Of a DNA stretch of 64,000 bases, positions 40,765 through 49,206 are shown piece after piece. Under the pieces are notes generated by a model, which was given only the letters and a program-made list of their open reading frames with translations, was not told the origin of the DNA and searched no databases. The DNA is from Alphaproteobacteria bacterium (lineage in GTDB: Bacteria; Myxococcota_A; UBA796; GCA-2862545). The stretch lies in the NCBI GenBank assembly GCA_020632925.1, contig JACKER010000024.1, positions 51,000 to 114,999 on the forward strand. The letters run 5' to 3'. The translations under genes and the position numbers were made by a program. The stretch's first letter is position 1, and each line of letters starts with the position of its first letter.

Positions 40765-40799
40765 GTCTCACTCCAGGACCCGACGCTAACACGCCCGGG

Positions 40800-41681
40800 T
40801 CAGGGGACCGCGCGCACGACCCCCTTCTTCGCCGCCTTCCGGTCCTCGGGTGCCGTCTCGCCGAGGGGGTGCTGCGCGGGGCCGACGGGCTCGGCGTAGA
40901 CGTAGCGGACGCCGTCCTCGCGGAAGGTGCGGTCCCCGGACGCTCGGTCCAGCCCGACACCCACGAGCGCGTGCTCCGGCACGTAGACCACCGACAGCGG
41001 CAGTTCGGGGAGGCGGGCGTGGACGATGCCCAGGAAGAGCACGCTCTTGCTGTCGCAGTCGCCCCGGTTGCGCGACAGGAGCGCCAGCGGGCGCCGGTAG
41101 CCGGGATCGCCGCCCTTTCGCTTGCGGGCCTCGTACGGGATGGTCTGGACGAACGACAGGGCCAGCGAGACGAACGCCCGCTCGTCGGGCGCTTGTCGCC
41201 AGAGCGCGTCGGCCACGGGACGCAGCTGGGGTGCGTAGTCCTCGACCAGCGCGGCGTGGTCGAAGGACACCACGCGGTCCTCGATGAACCAGAACCGGTG
41301 CTCGGCGAGCCAGGCGTCGATGGCCTCGTCGCGGACGGCCTCGGCGCCGCGAAGCGCACCCCGCACGTCGCCCGTGCCCGACGCGTTCATCGACAGCGTC
41401 GGGCCGTCGACCTTCACCTTCAGGTCGACCCCGTCCAGATCACGCCCGTAGCGCCGCACCTCCTTCGCGACGTCCTCCATCATCTGGTGTCGCGGGAACC
41501 ACGTGATCTCCTCGCGATCCTCGACCAGCGCACGCGCCGGGAGCTCGAAGTCGAGCTCGTGCTTGCCCGTCCCGTCCGCCCACGCGTAGTGGAAGGACCA
41601 GGTGCTCTCGCCCTGCTCCAGGTCGAACGCCCGCTGCCCGGATGCGCCGGCCCACGCCGCCGCGGCCACCCACCACACCAC
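40800..41681 (-). CDS. Exported transglutaminase-like protein
   Basis: The frame gives 293 residues from a GTG with GGAGGT just upstream; the N-terminus VVWWVAAAAWAGASGQ is a short signal peptide. The core shows the transglutaminase-like Cys in NRGDCDSKSVLFLGIV (near 206), preceded by SFVQTIPYEARKRKGGD, with a later His in YVPEHALVGVGLDR and Asp/Glu beyond. Such domains act as cysteine peptidases, transamidases or inactive scaffolds. It ends KKGVVRAVP. It lies 11 bases after an unknown protein gene on the same strand. Confidence 0.82.
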   Translation of the reverse strand: MVWWVAAAAWAGASGQRAFDLEQGESTWSFHYAWADGTGKHELDFELPARALVEDREEITWFPRHQMMEDVAKEVRRYGRDLDGVDLKVKVDGPTLSMNASGTGDVRGALRGAEAVRDEAIDAWLAEHRFWFIEDRVVSFDHAALVEDYAPQLRPVADALWRQAPDERAFVSLALSFVQTIPYEARKRKGGDPGYRRPLALLSRNRGDCDSKSVLFLGIVHARLPELPLSVVYVPEHALVGVGLDRASGDRTFREDGVRYVYAEPVGPAQHPLGETAPEDRKAAKKGVVRAVP

Positions 41682-41692
41682 GCGACCTCCGC

Positions 41693-43141
41693 TCAAGCGT
41701 CCAGGGACGTACCCCACGCCCGGATCTTCGACGGATCGGGCTCGGGCCGTCGCCACCAGCGCCGCACCACCGCGCCGTCGCGCGCGAACCCGAGGCTCCC
41801 GAGCGAGGAGAGCTCGGGGTGGCGGAGCGCAGCGAGCTCGGCCAGCAGCACCTCGAGCCCCGCCTCGGCCAACGAGCGCCGGTCGCTCCGCACCTCGAGC
41901 CCGTGGCGCCCGCTCCCGTCGACGATCGGGCGGAGCTCGAGCGGGCTGCGGTCGGCGACTTCGTGATCGCGGGCGTCGGCGGCCCGATCGACGACGCGCT
42001 CGAGCCGGTCGCGGTCGGGGACGGCGTCGGGCCACCGGCAGAAACACACCCCGGCGACGGAGCGCCACACGGGGTCGACGGCGGGCCAGGCGTCCTGCAG
42101 GCCGTGGGGTGCCCCCGGGACGCGACGCACCGCGCGCACGCCGGGCAGCGCGCGCAGCGCCTCGAGGAGCTCGTCGGCGGGCACGTGATCGGCGAGCCAC
42201 GTCGGCGCGAAGCACGGGCCGGCGAGCGTCCGCACCCATCGGGACGGGCCTCCGCCGAGACCCGCGCGCTCCGCCAGCGCGGCGACGCTGGCGACCACCC
42301 GATCGTGGTCCCTCGCGTGCTCCGGGAGGACCTGGATCTCGACGTGATCGGCGTGATCCACCAGATCCGCCGCCTCCCAGCTGGCGACGCCTTCCACGAG
42401 CTCGTCACCGGGCAGCGGCGCCCCCGGAGCCACGGCGAGCCAGAGGCGGAGCGTGAGGCCCCCGAGGGTGGCGTCCCACTCGAGATCCGGGCAGAGCTCG
42501 AGCGCGCCGACCACGGGCTCGATCGCCGCGAGCACCGCGACGCGGTCGGGGAGGGGGTCGGCGGGCTCCGCGGGGAGGTAGAGCTCCACACCGCTGCGGC
42601 CGGAGGGTCGGTGGACGATGGCCGCGAGCGTGTCGGGCCCGCGCTCGGAGGTGGGCACCAGGTCGGCGCGCACGGAGCGGACCGCGCGCGCCACCTCCCG
42701 CTCCAGGGCGTGCAGCCACGGCTCGTCGACGAAGGGCCGCACCAGGTCCGGGCGGCGGTCCGTGTCTCCCGCGAGGAGGCGCCGCGCGCGCAAGCCGCCC
42801 GCATGCAGGACCTCCGCGACCAGCCAGCCCCGCTCGATCGCCTCGATCACGCCGGGCGGGTCCGTGTGCTCGAGGTGGCAGGGCACGCCCTCGACGCGCA
42901 GCCGCTGGTGCAGGTGCGCCCAGACGGCGCCACCGAGACCCGGGAGCGGGCAACGGAGGAGCCAGGCGGGCTCGTCGTCGAAGGGTTCTTCCAGCCAGGC
43001 CTGGGGCACGGCGCCGACCACGCCCTCCACCACCTCCCGCGCGGAGCGGGCGCCCACCTCGCTCGCGGCAGAGGCCACGATCGTCGGAAGTCCCGATCGG
43101 AGCGCGGCCTGCGCACGGAGCTCGTCCAGGCCCGGATCCAT
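41693..43141 (-). CDS. Hypothetical cytoplasmic protein
   Basis: This 482-residue protein has no signal peptide or membrane segment; it is acidic and rich in Ala, Val and Trp. Segments such as VELYLPAEPADPLPDRVAVL and CPDLEWDATLGGLTLRLWLAV suggest repeated alpha/beta units with an internal duplication (VPCHLEHTDPPGVIEAI and CFCRWPDAVPDRDRLERVV). No family was recognised. It starts from an ATG, divergent from the acetyltransferase-like gene, and is followed by the transglutaminase-like gene, so the two may share a transcript. Confidence 0.75.
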   Translation of the reverse strand: MDPGLDELRAQAALRSGLPTIVASAASEVGARSAREVVEGVVGAVPQAWLEEPFDDEPAWLLRCPLPGLGGAVWAHLHQRLRVEGVPCHLEHTDPPGVIEAIERGWLVAEVLHAGGLRARRLLAGDTDRRPDLVRPFVDEPWLHALEREVARAVRSVRADLVPTSERGPDTLAAIVHRPSGRSGVELYLPAEPADPLPDRVAVLAAIEPVVGALELCPDLEWDATLGGLTLRLWLAVAPGAPLPGDELVEGVASWEAADLVDHADHVEIQVLPEHARDHDRVVASVAALAERAGLGGGPSRWVRTLAGPCFAPTWLADHVPADELLEALRALPGVRAVRRVPGAPHGLQDAWPAVDPVWRSVAGVCFCRWPDAVPDRDRLERVVDRAADARDHEVADRSPLELRPIVDGSGRHGLEVRSDRRSLAEAGLEVLLAELAALRHPELSSLGSLGFARDGAVVRRWWRRPEPDPSKIRAWGTSLDA

Positions 43142-43203
43142 CGGGCGCCATCATATGTCGCGTCGGGTGGCGGGTCGTGCCGCCGGTTCATTACGATCAG
43201 GAC

Positions 43204-44145
43204 ATGAACGGCTTCACGACCGACCCCGACGCCTGGGTAGCGGCGGGAGGCGACGCCTGGCGTCGCGAGGTGTTGGCCCGGGCTGGGCGCGTGGCTGTCT
43301 TCACCGACGGCGACGCGCGTTGTCTCGCGGCCATCCATCCCGACCGCCCCGAGATGGGGACGGTGGGCGACTGGGTCGGCGGGCCCGAGGTGCTCGACGA
43401 GGCGATCGCGTGGCTGGAGGGGGAGGGGTGTGACGCGGCCGAGGGTCCGGCCATGCTCGCGCCCTGGTTCCCGGCCATGGCGACGCTCGGGCCGTACGAC
43501 GTGCCGCCCATGCTCGCGGAGCCCACCGACCGCGGCGCTCGGTGGGAAGGAGCCGGGTGGAAGCGCTCCGCCCGGTACGTCTCCATCGCCGCGCCGCACG
43601 AGCCGCAGATCGCGGCCGGCATGGACCGCGCCGCACGCCTGTCGCTGCGCGGCTGGCGGCTCGAGTCGCTCGAGACGGGGCCGTCGAGCCAGATCACGGA
43701 GGACGCGTGGGACCGCGCGGTCGCCTCCATCCACGCGATCGCGTCCACGGCCTTCCGCGAGCTCCCCGGGTACCTCTCGGCACCGGCGGACGTCGTCGCC
43801 GACTTCTACCGCCCGTATCGCCAGCTGATCGACCCGCGGCTGACGCTGCTGGCGCGTGATCCGGACGGCGTCGCCGCGGGCTTCCTGCTCGGCCTGCCCG
43901 CGCACGCCGGCGGCGTGGCGAGCGGCGCTCGCTGGTTCCAGATCCTGACGCTCGGCGTCCGACCCGAGGCCTCGCACAGCGGGGTCGCCACGTGGATGGT
44001 GGCGGCGGTCCACCAGGCGGCGCGCAAGGCCGGGTACTCGGCGGGCGTGCACGCGATGATCCGCGTCGAGAGCACGGTCCGCGACACCGCCTGGTACCGC
44101 GGAGACCTGGTCCGGGAGTATGCGTCGTACCGCAAGACGTGGTAG
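43204..44145 (+). CDS. GNAT-like acetyltransferase, C-terminal domain
   Basis: This 313-residue protein has a GNAT-like second half: ILTLGVRPEASHSGVATWMV in the acetyl-CoA-binding position, then VHQAARKAGYSAGVHAMI. The N-terminal half is not recognisable by motif and may be a degenerate second GNAT domain. There is no signal peptide. The ATG is preceded six bases upstream by TACGAT, a -10-like hexamer placed for a leaderless transcript, and only a weak AGGA. It is followed by a small lipoprotein gene nine bases on. Confidence 0.75.
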   Translation: MNGFTTDPDAWVAAGGDAWRREVLARAGRVAVFTDGDARCLAAIHPDRPEMGTVGDWVGGPEVLDEAIAWLEGEGCDAAEGPAMLAPWFPAMATLGPYDVPPMLAEPTDRGARWEGAGWKRSARYVSIAAPHEPQIAAGMDRAARLSLRGWRLESLETGPSSQITEDAWDRAVASIHAIASTAFRELPGYLSAPADVVADFYRPYRQLIDPRLTLLARDPDGVAAGFLLGLPAHAGGVASGARWFQILTLGVRPEASHSGVATWMVAAVHQAARKAGYSAGVHAMIRVESTVRDTAWYRGDLVREYASYRKTW

Positions 44146-44154
44146 GACCGGCTC

Positions 44155-44526
44155 GTGAAGCGCGTCCTCGCCTGCGTCGTCGCCCTCTCCCTCGCCGGCT
44201 GCCCCAAGCAGACGCCGGTCGAGCCCGCGGTGGTGGCGCCGACACCCGCCGCCCCGGTCACGCTGGTGGACGACGCCGGTGATCTGGCGGGCGTCGCCGG
44301 GACGGTGACGGTCGTGGGGACCGTGGCCGACGAAGGTGGCGCCGTGGTGCGGCTCGACGACGGGACGGCGCTTCGCGTGATGGCCGGCGGGATGCCGGAC
44401 GGCTGGGACTGGCTCGTGGGCTCGCGGGTGCGTCTGCTGGCCCGGCCCGAGCAGCGGGCGGACGGCTGGTGGCTGGCGGACGCGCAGACACCGATGCCCG
44501 CGGACGTGGGGATCTCGCTTCAGTAG
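44155..44526 (+). CDS. Small lipoprotein with OB-like domain
   Basis: This 123-residue protein starts from a GTG. M-KRVLACVVALSLAGC-PKQT is a lipoprotein signal, followed by a Pro/Val/Ala spacer and one small beta domain (VTVVGTVADEGGAVVRLDDG, VGSRVRLLARPE). That pattern of short strands is like OB-fold or BOF-type periplasmic proteins. Function unknown. Its 3' end overlaps the convergent kinase gene by seven bases. Confidence 0.8.
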   Translation: MKRVLACVVALSLAGCPKQTPVEPAVVAPTPAAPVTLVDDAGDLAGVAGTVTVVGTVADEGGAVVRLDDGTALRVMAGGMPDGWDWLVGSRVRLLARPEQRADGWWLADAQTPMPADVGISLQ

Positions 44527-47500
44527 CCGCCGGCGTCGCCCTCGAGCGTGGCGCGGAGGTGCCGGATCGTCTCGGACACGGCGGAGTCCGGACCGTAGGG
44601 TCGGGCGGCGTCCTCGGCGGCCTGGAGCTCGGCCTGCGCCTCCGACCGTCGGCCGAGCTGCAGGAGCACCTCGGCCATCAGCGCGTGCGTGCGCGCTCGC
44701 TCCACCCGGTTGCCCTCCACGAAGCCGAGCAGCGCCTGCCGGGCCTCCTCGAGGGCCTCCCGTGGCCGTCCCTGGCTCTGTCGAACGCGCGCCATCCCCA
44801 GGCGGACCATCGCCGCGAGCTCCGCGTGGTCCCGCGCCGCCTGGCGGGCCACCTCGAGCCAGCGCTCGGCCTCGTCCATCGCGTCCTGCGCGCGGGCGAT
44901 CTGGGCGAGCGACTCGGCTGCGCCGACCTCGAACCGCAGGCTGCCCGCCCGCCGGGCCGTCTCGAGGCCCTGGAGCGCGACGCTGGAGGCGTCCTCGAGG
45001 TCCCCGCCCAGGGCCAACACCTCGGCGAGGTTCACGAGTGCACCGGCCTCGGAGCGGACGGCGCCGGTCTCCCGGTTCACGCGGAGCGCCTCGCGCAGTG
45101 CCTCCTCCGCGCGGGCCAGGTCGCCGCGGCGCAGGTGGACCGTGCCGATCTGCGCGACCACCACGCCGACGTAGCGGAAGGCGCCCATCTCGCGGTAGCC
45201 GGCGAGCGCCTCCTCGAGGTGGGCGAGCCCCGCGGCCGGCGACCCGGACTCGGTGAGCGCGTTGCCGAGGTTGCCGGTCGCGATCAGCGCCGTCCGCCGA
45301 TCGCCGCCGGCCCGGAGGAGGTCGACCGCCTCCCGCAGGTGGCCGATGGCCTCCTCGACCTGGCCGCGAGCGAGCGCGCACAGGCCGAGGTTCCCCACCA
45401 TGCGGCCCTGGGCGCGGGCGTTGCCGTGGACGCGCTGCGTCTCGAGGGCCGCGCGGAACAGGAGCTCGGCCTGGCCGACGTCACCCGCGGCCCACGCGAG
45501 GGTCCCCTGGTCGCCCGCGACCTTCGCCATCGCCACGCGGTCGCCGACGCGCTCGGCGAGCACGGCGGCCTCCTCGTACGCCGCTCGGGCCTCGTCCAGA
45601 CGCGCCAGCTCGTAGCAGGCCTGGCCGAGCTCGCCGAGCAGCGCGACCCGCTCCGACGCGCTCCCCGAGCTCCGCGCCTCCTCCACGGCCGCCCGGAGGT
45701 CCACGAGCGTCTCGGCACCCCCGCCGAGCTCGCGCCGGACGGCCTGACGCCGCGCCACCAGCCACCGACGATCGGTGCCGGCCTCGGGGACCAGGTCGAG
45801 CAGCTCGCCGAGCACCGTCTCGCACGCCGACAGCGGACCGCCGAGCCGCAGTACCGTGGCGGCGGCGCGTCCCGCACCGAGCGCGGTCGGCCGGTCGCCG
45901 CGCGCGATCGCCCGACGCATCGCCGACACCAGGTTGTCGAGGTCGGCCGTGAGCATCGCGAGGCGCCGGGTCCCGTCGGGCCCGTCGAGCGTGGCCAGCC
46001 AGTCGTCGGACCCGAACTGTGCGTACCAGCGGCCGTGACGGGCCCAGGCGGCCTGCCGCTCCTCGTCGGACAGCCGCTCGGCGGCGTAGGCGGCGACGCT
46101 CTCGGGCAGCCGCAGCCGAGCGCCCGTCGACTGGAGCAACGACGCGTCGACCAGCGCCTCCACGACGTCCACCGCCCACGGGGCCTCGGACGCCAGGTGC
46201 AACAGCGCCTCGGCCGCGTCGAGGGCGAGCCCACCCTCGACCACGGAGAGCTGGGCGAGCGCGTCCTGCTGCCACCCGGTCAGGAGCTCCCAGGAGCCGT
46301 CGAGCGAGGCCCGGAGGCTGCGCTGTCGCTCCGGCCGGTCCGTGTGTCCGCCGGCCAGCAGCTTGAGGCGGTTGCCGAGCCGCGCGACCACCCCCTCCAC
46401 GGTGAGGATGCGGGTTCGAGCCGCGGCGAGCTCGATGGCGAGCGGGTGCCCCTCGAGCTCGGTCACCAGGTGCTCGACCAGCGGCCGCTCCTCGGGGGAG
46501 GGACGGCGGGGCGCCCGCTCCACGAACAGGTCCACCGCGTCCTCGGTGCCGAGCGGACCGACGGGGACGCGTCGCTCCCGCTCCAGGCGCAAGGCCACCC
46601 GCGTCGTCACCAGGACCCGCAGCTCGGGCGCCCCGGCGACCCAGTCGGCGACCACGCGCGCGGCCGGCTCCACCGCCTGCTCGTAGTTGTCCAGCACCAG
46701 CACCGTGGCACCGCGTCCGCGCAGGGCGTCCCGCACCCGGGCGACGGGATCGGCGCCGTCGACGCGCACGTCGAGGGTGCTCCCCACCGCCTGGCACACG
46801 CCGTCGACCGAGCGGGCGTCCGACAGATCGACGAACCAGGCCCCTCCCGCGAGTCGCGGCGCGACCGTGCGCGCGACCTCCACGGCGAGGCGTGTCTTGC
46901 CCGCGCCTCCGGGTCCGATCAGGCTCCACACGCCGGGTTGGTCGGCCACCTCGCGCACCAGGTCGGCGACCTCCTCCGCTCGCCCGAGGAAGCGGTCCCG
47001 CGGGCGCGGGAGGTTGCCGGGCGTGCTCCGGGTCCGGCTCGAACCCGTCCCGTCGACGACGCGGGCGCCGGCGAGCTCGGGACGGAGCGTGACCAGGAGC
47101 TGCACCAGCGTCGGTCCGTCGGGCAGGCCGTGGCGCAGCGCGAGCAGGGCCTCGCCGAACGCGCGCGCATCGCCGTACCGGTCCTGGGGTGCCGCGCGGA
47201 GCGCTCCGTACAGCACGCTCGCGAGGCCCGGGACCACGGCGTCGATGCGGCCACCCAGGGACTCCCCCAGGGTCCGCTCCAGCGCGAGCGCGTCCTGCAG
47301 CTGGTGACCGACCCGCAACACCCGGCTCCGCAGGGCCACGGTCGCGAGCGTCACCCCGAGGGAGAACAGGTCGGCGCGCCGATCCTCGCGGCCCACGTGC
47401 TGTTCGGGCGCCATGTAGGCCAGCGTGCCGGCCACGGTCCCCTCGACCGAGGCGAGCCGAGCGACGCCCAGGTCGGCGAGCTTCACCAGGCCGTTGCGGT

Positions 47501-47939
47501 CCACGAGCAGGTTCGAGGGCTTCACGTCGCGGTGGACGAGCCCTGCGCCGTCCGGACCGGCCGCGTGGACGTGGGCCAGGGCCGCGCACGCCTGCAGGCC
47601 GATGTCGACGATGGCGGGTGCGCCGAGGGGGCCCCGGCGGACGAGGTCGGCGACGGACACCCCCTGGACCAGCTCCATCGCGAGCCAGGAACGCCCTTGC
47701 TCCTCGCCGAAGTCGTGCGTCGCGACGACGTTGGGGTGGGACAGCGCGGCACCGAGGCGCGCCTCGTGCGTGGCGTCCTTGCGCGTGCCGGCGTCCGACA
47801 GGATCTTGAGCGCGACCGACCGGCGGAAGCCGTAGGGTCCGTGGAGGACCGCCTCCCACACCTCGCCGCTCGCGCCACGTCCCAGCCGGCGGATGGTCTC
47901 GTAGCGCCCGAGACGCTCGCCGGCGGCGATCGCCTCCAC
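44520..47939 (-). CDS. Ser/Thr kinase fused to STAND ATPase and TPR region (paralog 1)
   Basis: This 1139-residue protein has an N-terminal kinase with LGRGASGEVW, VALKIL, HRDVKPSN (near 133), LADLGVAR (DLG for DFG) and AYMAPEQ. It is followed by an NB-ARC/STAND-type ATPase: GPGGAGKTRLA (near 340), VLVLDNYEQ and LVTTRVALR, then GHPLAIELAAARTR. The C-terminal roughly 500 residues are TPR-type helices. The domain order and many stretches match 52284-55811, so the two are paralogs. The GTG start is one base after the stop of a zinc-ribbon gene. Probably a signal-sensing switch. Confidence 0.92.
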   Translation of the reverse strand: MEAIAAGERLGRYETIRRLGRGASGEVWEAVLHGPYGFRRSVALKILSDAGTRKDATHEARLGAALSHPNVVATHDFGEEQGRSWLAMELVQGVSVADLVRRGPLGAPAIVDIGLQACAALAHVHAAGPDGAGLVHRDVKPSNLLVDRNGLVKLADLGVARLASVEGTVAGTLAYMAPEQHVGREDRRADLFSLGVTLATVALRSRVLRVGHQLQDALALERTLGESLGGRIDAVVPGLASVLYGALRAAPQDRYGDARAFGEALLALRHGLPDGPTLVQLLVTLRPELAGARVVDGTGSSRTRSTPGNLPRPRDRFLGRAEEVADLVREVADQPGVWSLIGPGGAGKTRLAVEVARTVAPRLAGGAWFVDLSDARSVDGVCQAVGSTLDVRVDGADPVARVRDALRGRGATVLVLDNYEQAVEPAARVVADWVAGAPELRVLVTTRVALRLERERRVPVGPLGTEDAVDLFVERAPRRPSPEERPLVEHLVTELEGHPLAIELAAARTRILTVEGVVARLGNRLKLLAGGHTDRPERQRSLRASLDGSWELLTGWQQDALAQLSVVEGGLALDAAEALLHLASEAPWAVDVVEALVDASLLQSTGARLRLPESVAAYAAERLSDEERQAAWARHGRWYAQFGSDDWLATLDGPDGTRRLAMLTADLDNLVSAMRRAIARGDRPTALGAGRAAATVLRLGGPLSACETVLGELLDLVPEAGTDRRWLVARRQAVRRELGGGAETLVDLRAAVEEARSSGSASERVALLGELGQACYELARLDEARAAYEEAAVLAERVGDRVAMAKVAGDQGTLAWAAGDVGQAELLFRAALETQRVHGNARAQGRMVGNLGLCALARGQVEEAIGHLREAVDLLRAGGDRRTALIATGNLGNALTESGSPAAGLAHLEEALAGYREMGAFRYVGVVVAQIGTVHLRRGDLARAEEALREALRVNRETGAVRSEAGALVNLAEVLALGGDLEDASSVALQGLETARRAGSLRFEVGAAESLAQIARAQDAMDEAERWLEVARQAARDHAELAAMVRLGMARVRQSQGRPREALEEARQALLGFVEGNRVERARTHALMAEVLLQLGRRSEAQAELQAAEDAARPYGPDSAVSETIRHLRATLEGDAGGY

Positions 47940-47940
47940 G

Positions 47941-48165
47941 CTACTGCTCGGTGTCGCCGGTGTCTCCCGTGTCGGTGACCGTGACGCCGTAGGCTGGCTG
48001 GGGGGAGGTGGTGGTGCCGTCGCAGGCCGCCAGGCCGAGCCCGAGGAGGAGGGCCGCCGCGGTCAGGCGCCGATCGGTCGCTGGCGCGGAGCGTTCCGAG
48101 CAGTGGGGGCAGGGGCCGGGAAGGCCAGGACGCAGGAGCTGGCCGCAGCGGGCGCAGGGGGTCAT
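47941..48165 (-). CDS. Zinc-ribbon protein with membrane segment and Thr/Asp/Gly tail
   Basis: This 74-residue protein has MTPCARCGQLLRPGLPGPCPHC at the N-terminus, a C4 zinc ribbon, then a basic stretch and a hydrophobic segment TAAALLLGLGLAAC-DG that also fits a lipobox. A tail TVTDTGDTGDTEQ resembles the spacers of the lipoproteins here. If the hydrophobic segment is an anchor rather than a signal, the zinc ribbon stays in the cytoplasm. It lies one base upstream of the kinase-STAND gene, so they are almost certainly co-translated. Confidence 0.75.
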   Translation of the reverse strand: MTPCARCGQLLRPGLPGPCPHCSERSAPATDRRLTAAALLLGLGLAACDGTTTSPQPAYGVTVTDTGDTGDTEQ

Positions 48166-48219
48166 CGGATCGGCCTCCGGTTGCGAGTCTACCCGACGTT
48201 CGGACGATACGGGTCGCCC

Positions 48220-49197
48220 ATGCTCTGGACGCTACTGGCGTGTAACGGGTCCTCGCCGACCACCCCCTCCACCCCCACGACCCCTCCCGTGCCGACCGCG
48301 ACCACGGCGGACACGGGCGCACCGGTGCCGACGGGCGGGTCCGGTGGCTCCGGGACCGCCCACTCGGGCACGGCGTCGACGCACACCGGCACCCCAACCA
48401 CCCACACCGGCACGCCTCCGACGCCCGTCGACTACGCGGCGACCGGACCCCACGCGGCCGTCCGGTCCGAGGTGACCGCCCGCGACACGAGCTGTCGCGG
48501 AGGGATGCGTGTGATCCGGTTCGACCCCGACGGGAGCCCGCCGTCGGCCGTGGTGGTGGTCGCGCACGGCTTCTCGGGCAGCCCCGGGCAGGTGGTGGGG
48601 TGGGGTGAGCACTGGGCGAGCTGGGGGCTGACGGTGCTCGTCCCGGACCTCTGCCACTCGCTGCCGTGGAACGTGGACCACGAGCAGAACGGGCTCGACA
48701 TGGTCGCCCTCGCGGCCGAGCTCGCGCCTGGGTTGCCCCCCGCCTACGCCGGTCACTCCGCCGGTGGGCTCGCCGCCCTGGTCGCGGCCGCGACCGACGC
48801 CGGTGCTGCCGCCCACCTCGGGCTCGACGCGGTGGACGCCTTCGGGATCGCGGGCCGGACCATCGGAGATCTCGCTGCACCCGCCGCGCAGCTGTATGCC
48901 GAGCCATCGGCGTGCAACGCCAGCAACAACATGCTCGCGATCTACGACGCAGCGGGCGTGCCGACCGTACGGGTCGTGGGCTCCGATCACTGCGACTGGC
49001 TCCGGCCCGCCGACCCCAGCTGCGCGCTGGTCTGCGCGACCGGTCCCCGCGACCCCCAGATCGCGCCCACCATCGACCGCATGTCGACGGCCTTCCTGCT
49101 GTGGCGCACGGGGCTCGACGTCTCGGCGGCGACGTGGTGGACCCCGGGAGAGGCGGGCTGGGACGACCTGGTCGCGAGCGGCGCGATCGTGCCCTGA
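48220..49197 (+). CDS. Alpha/beta-hydrolase lipoprotein
   Basis: This 325-residue protein starts MLWTLLAC-NGSS, with an eight-residue signal before the anchor Cys. A Thr/Pro/Gly spacer follows. The hydrolase domain has AVVVVAHGFSGSPGQVV (oxyanion HG), nucleophile in AGHSAGGLAAL (Ser near 179), and a late His in VGSDHCDWL. It resembles dienelactone-hydrolase or PET-hydrolase-like esterases. The substrate is unknown. It is divergent from the zinc-ribbon gene with 54 bases between, and converges on the next kinase gene. Confidence 0.88.
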   Translation: MLWTLLACNGSSPTTPSTPTTPPVPTATTADTGAPVPTGGSGGSGTAHSGTASTHTGTPTTHTGTPPTPVDYAATGPHAAVRSEVTARDTSCRGGMRVIRFDPDGSPPSAVVVVAHGFSGSPGQVVGWGEHWASWGLTVLVPDLCHSLPWNVDHEQNGLDMVALAAELAPGLPPAYAGHSAGGLAALVAAATDAGAAAHLGLDAVDAFGIAGRTIGDLAAPAAQLYAEPSACNASNNMLAIYDAAGVPTVRVVGSDHCDWLRPADPSCALVCATGPRDPQIAPTIDRMSTAFLLWRTGLDVSAATWWTPGEAGWDDLVASGAIVP

Positions 49198-49206
49198 CGA
49201 GCCGCG

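Noticed and set aside
40777..40801. GACCCG/CGGGTC inverted repeat between two minus-strand genes
   Set aside because: Only six pairs with a 13-base loop and no T-run; too weak to call a terminator.
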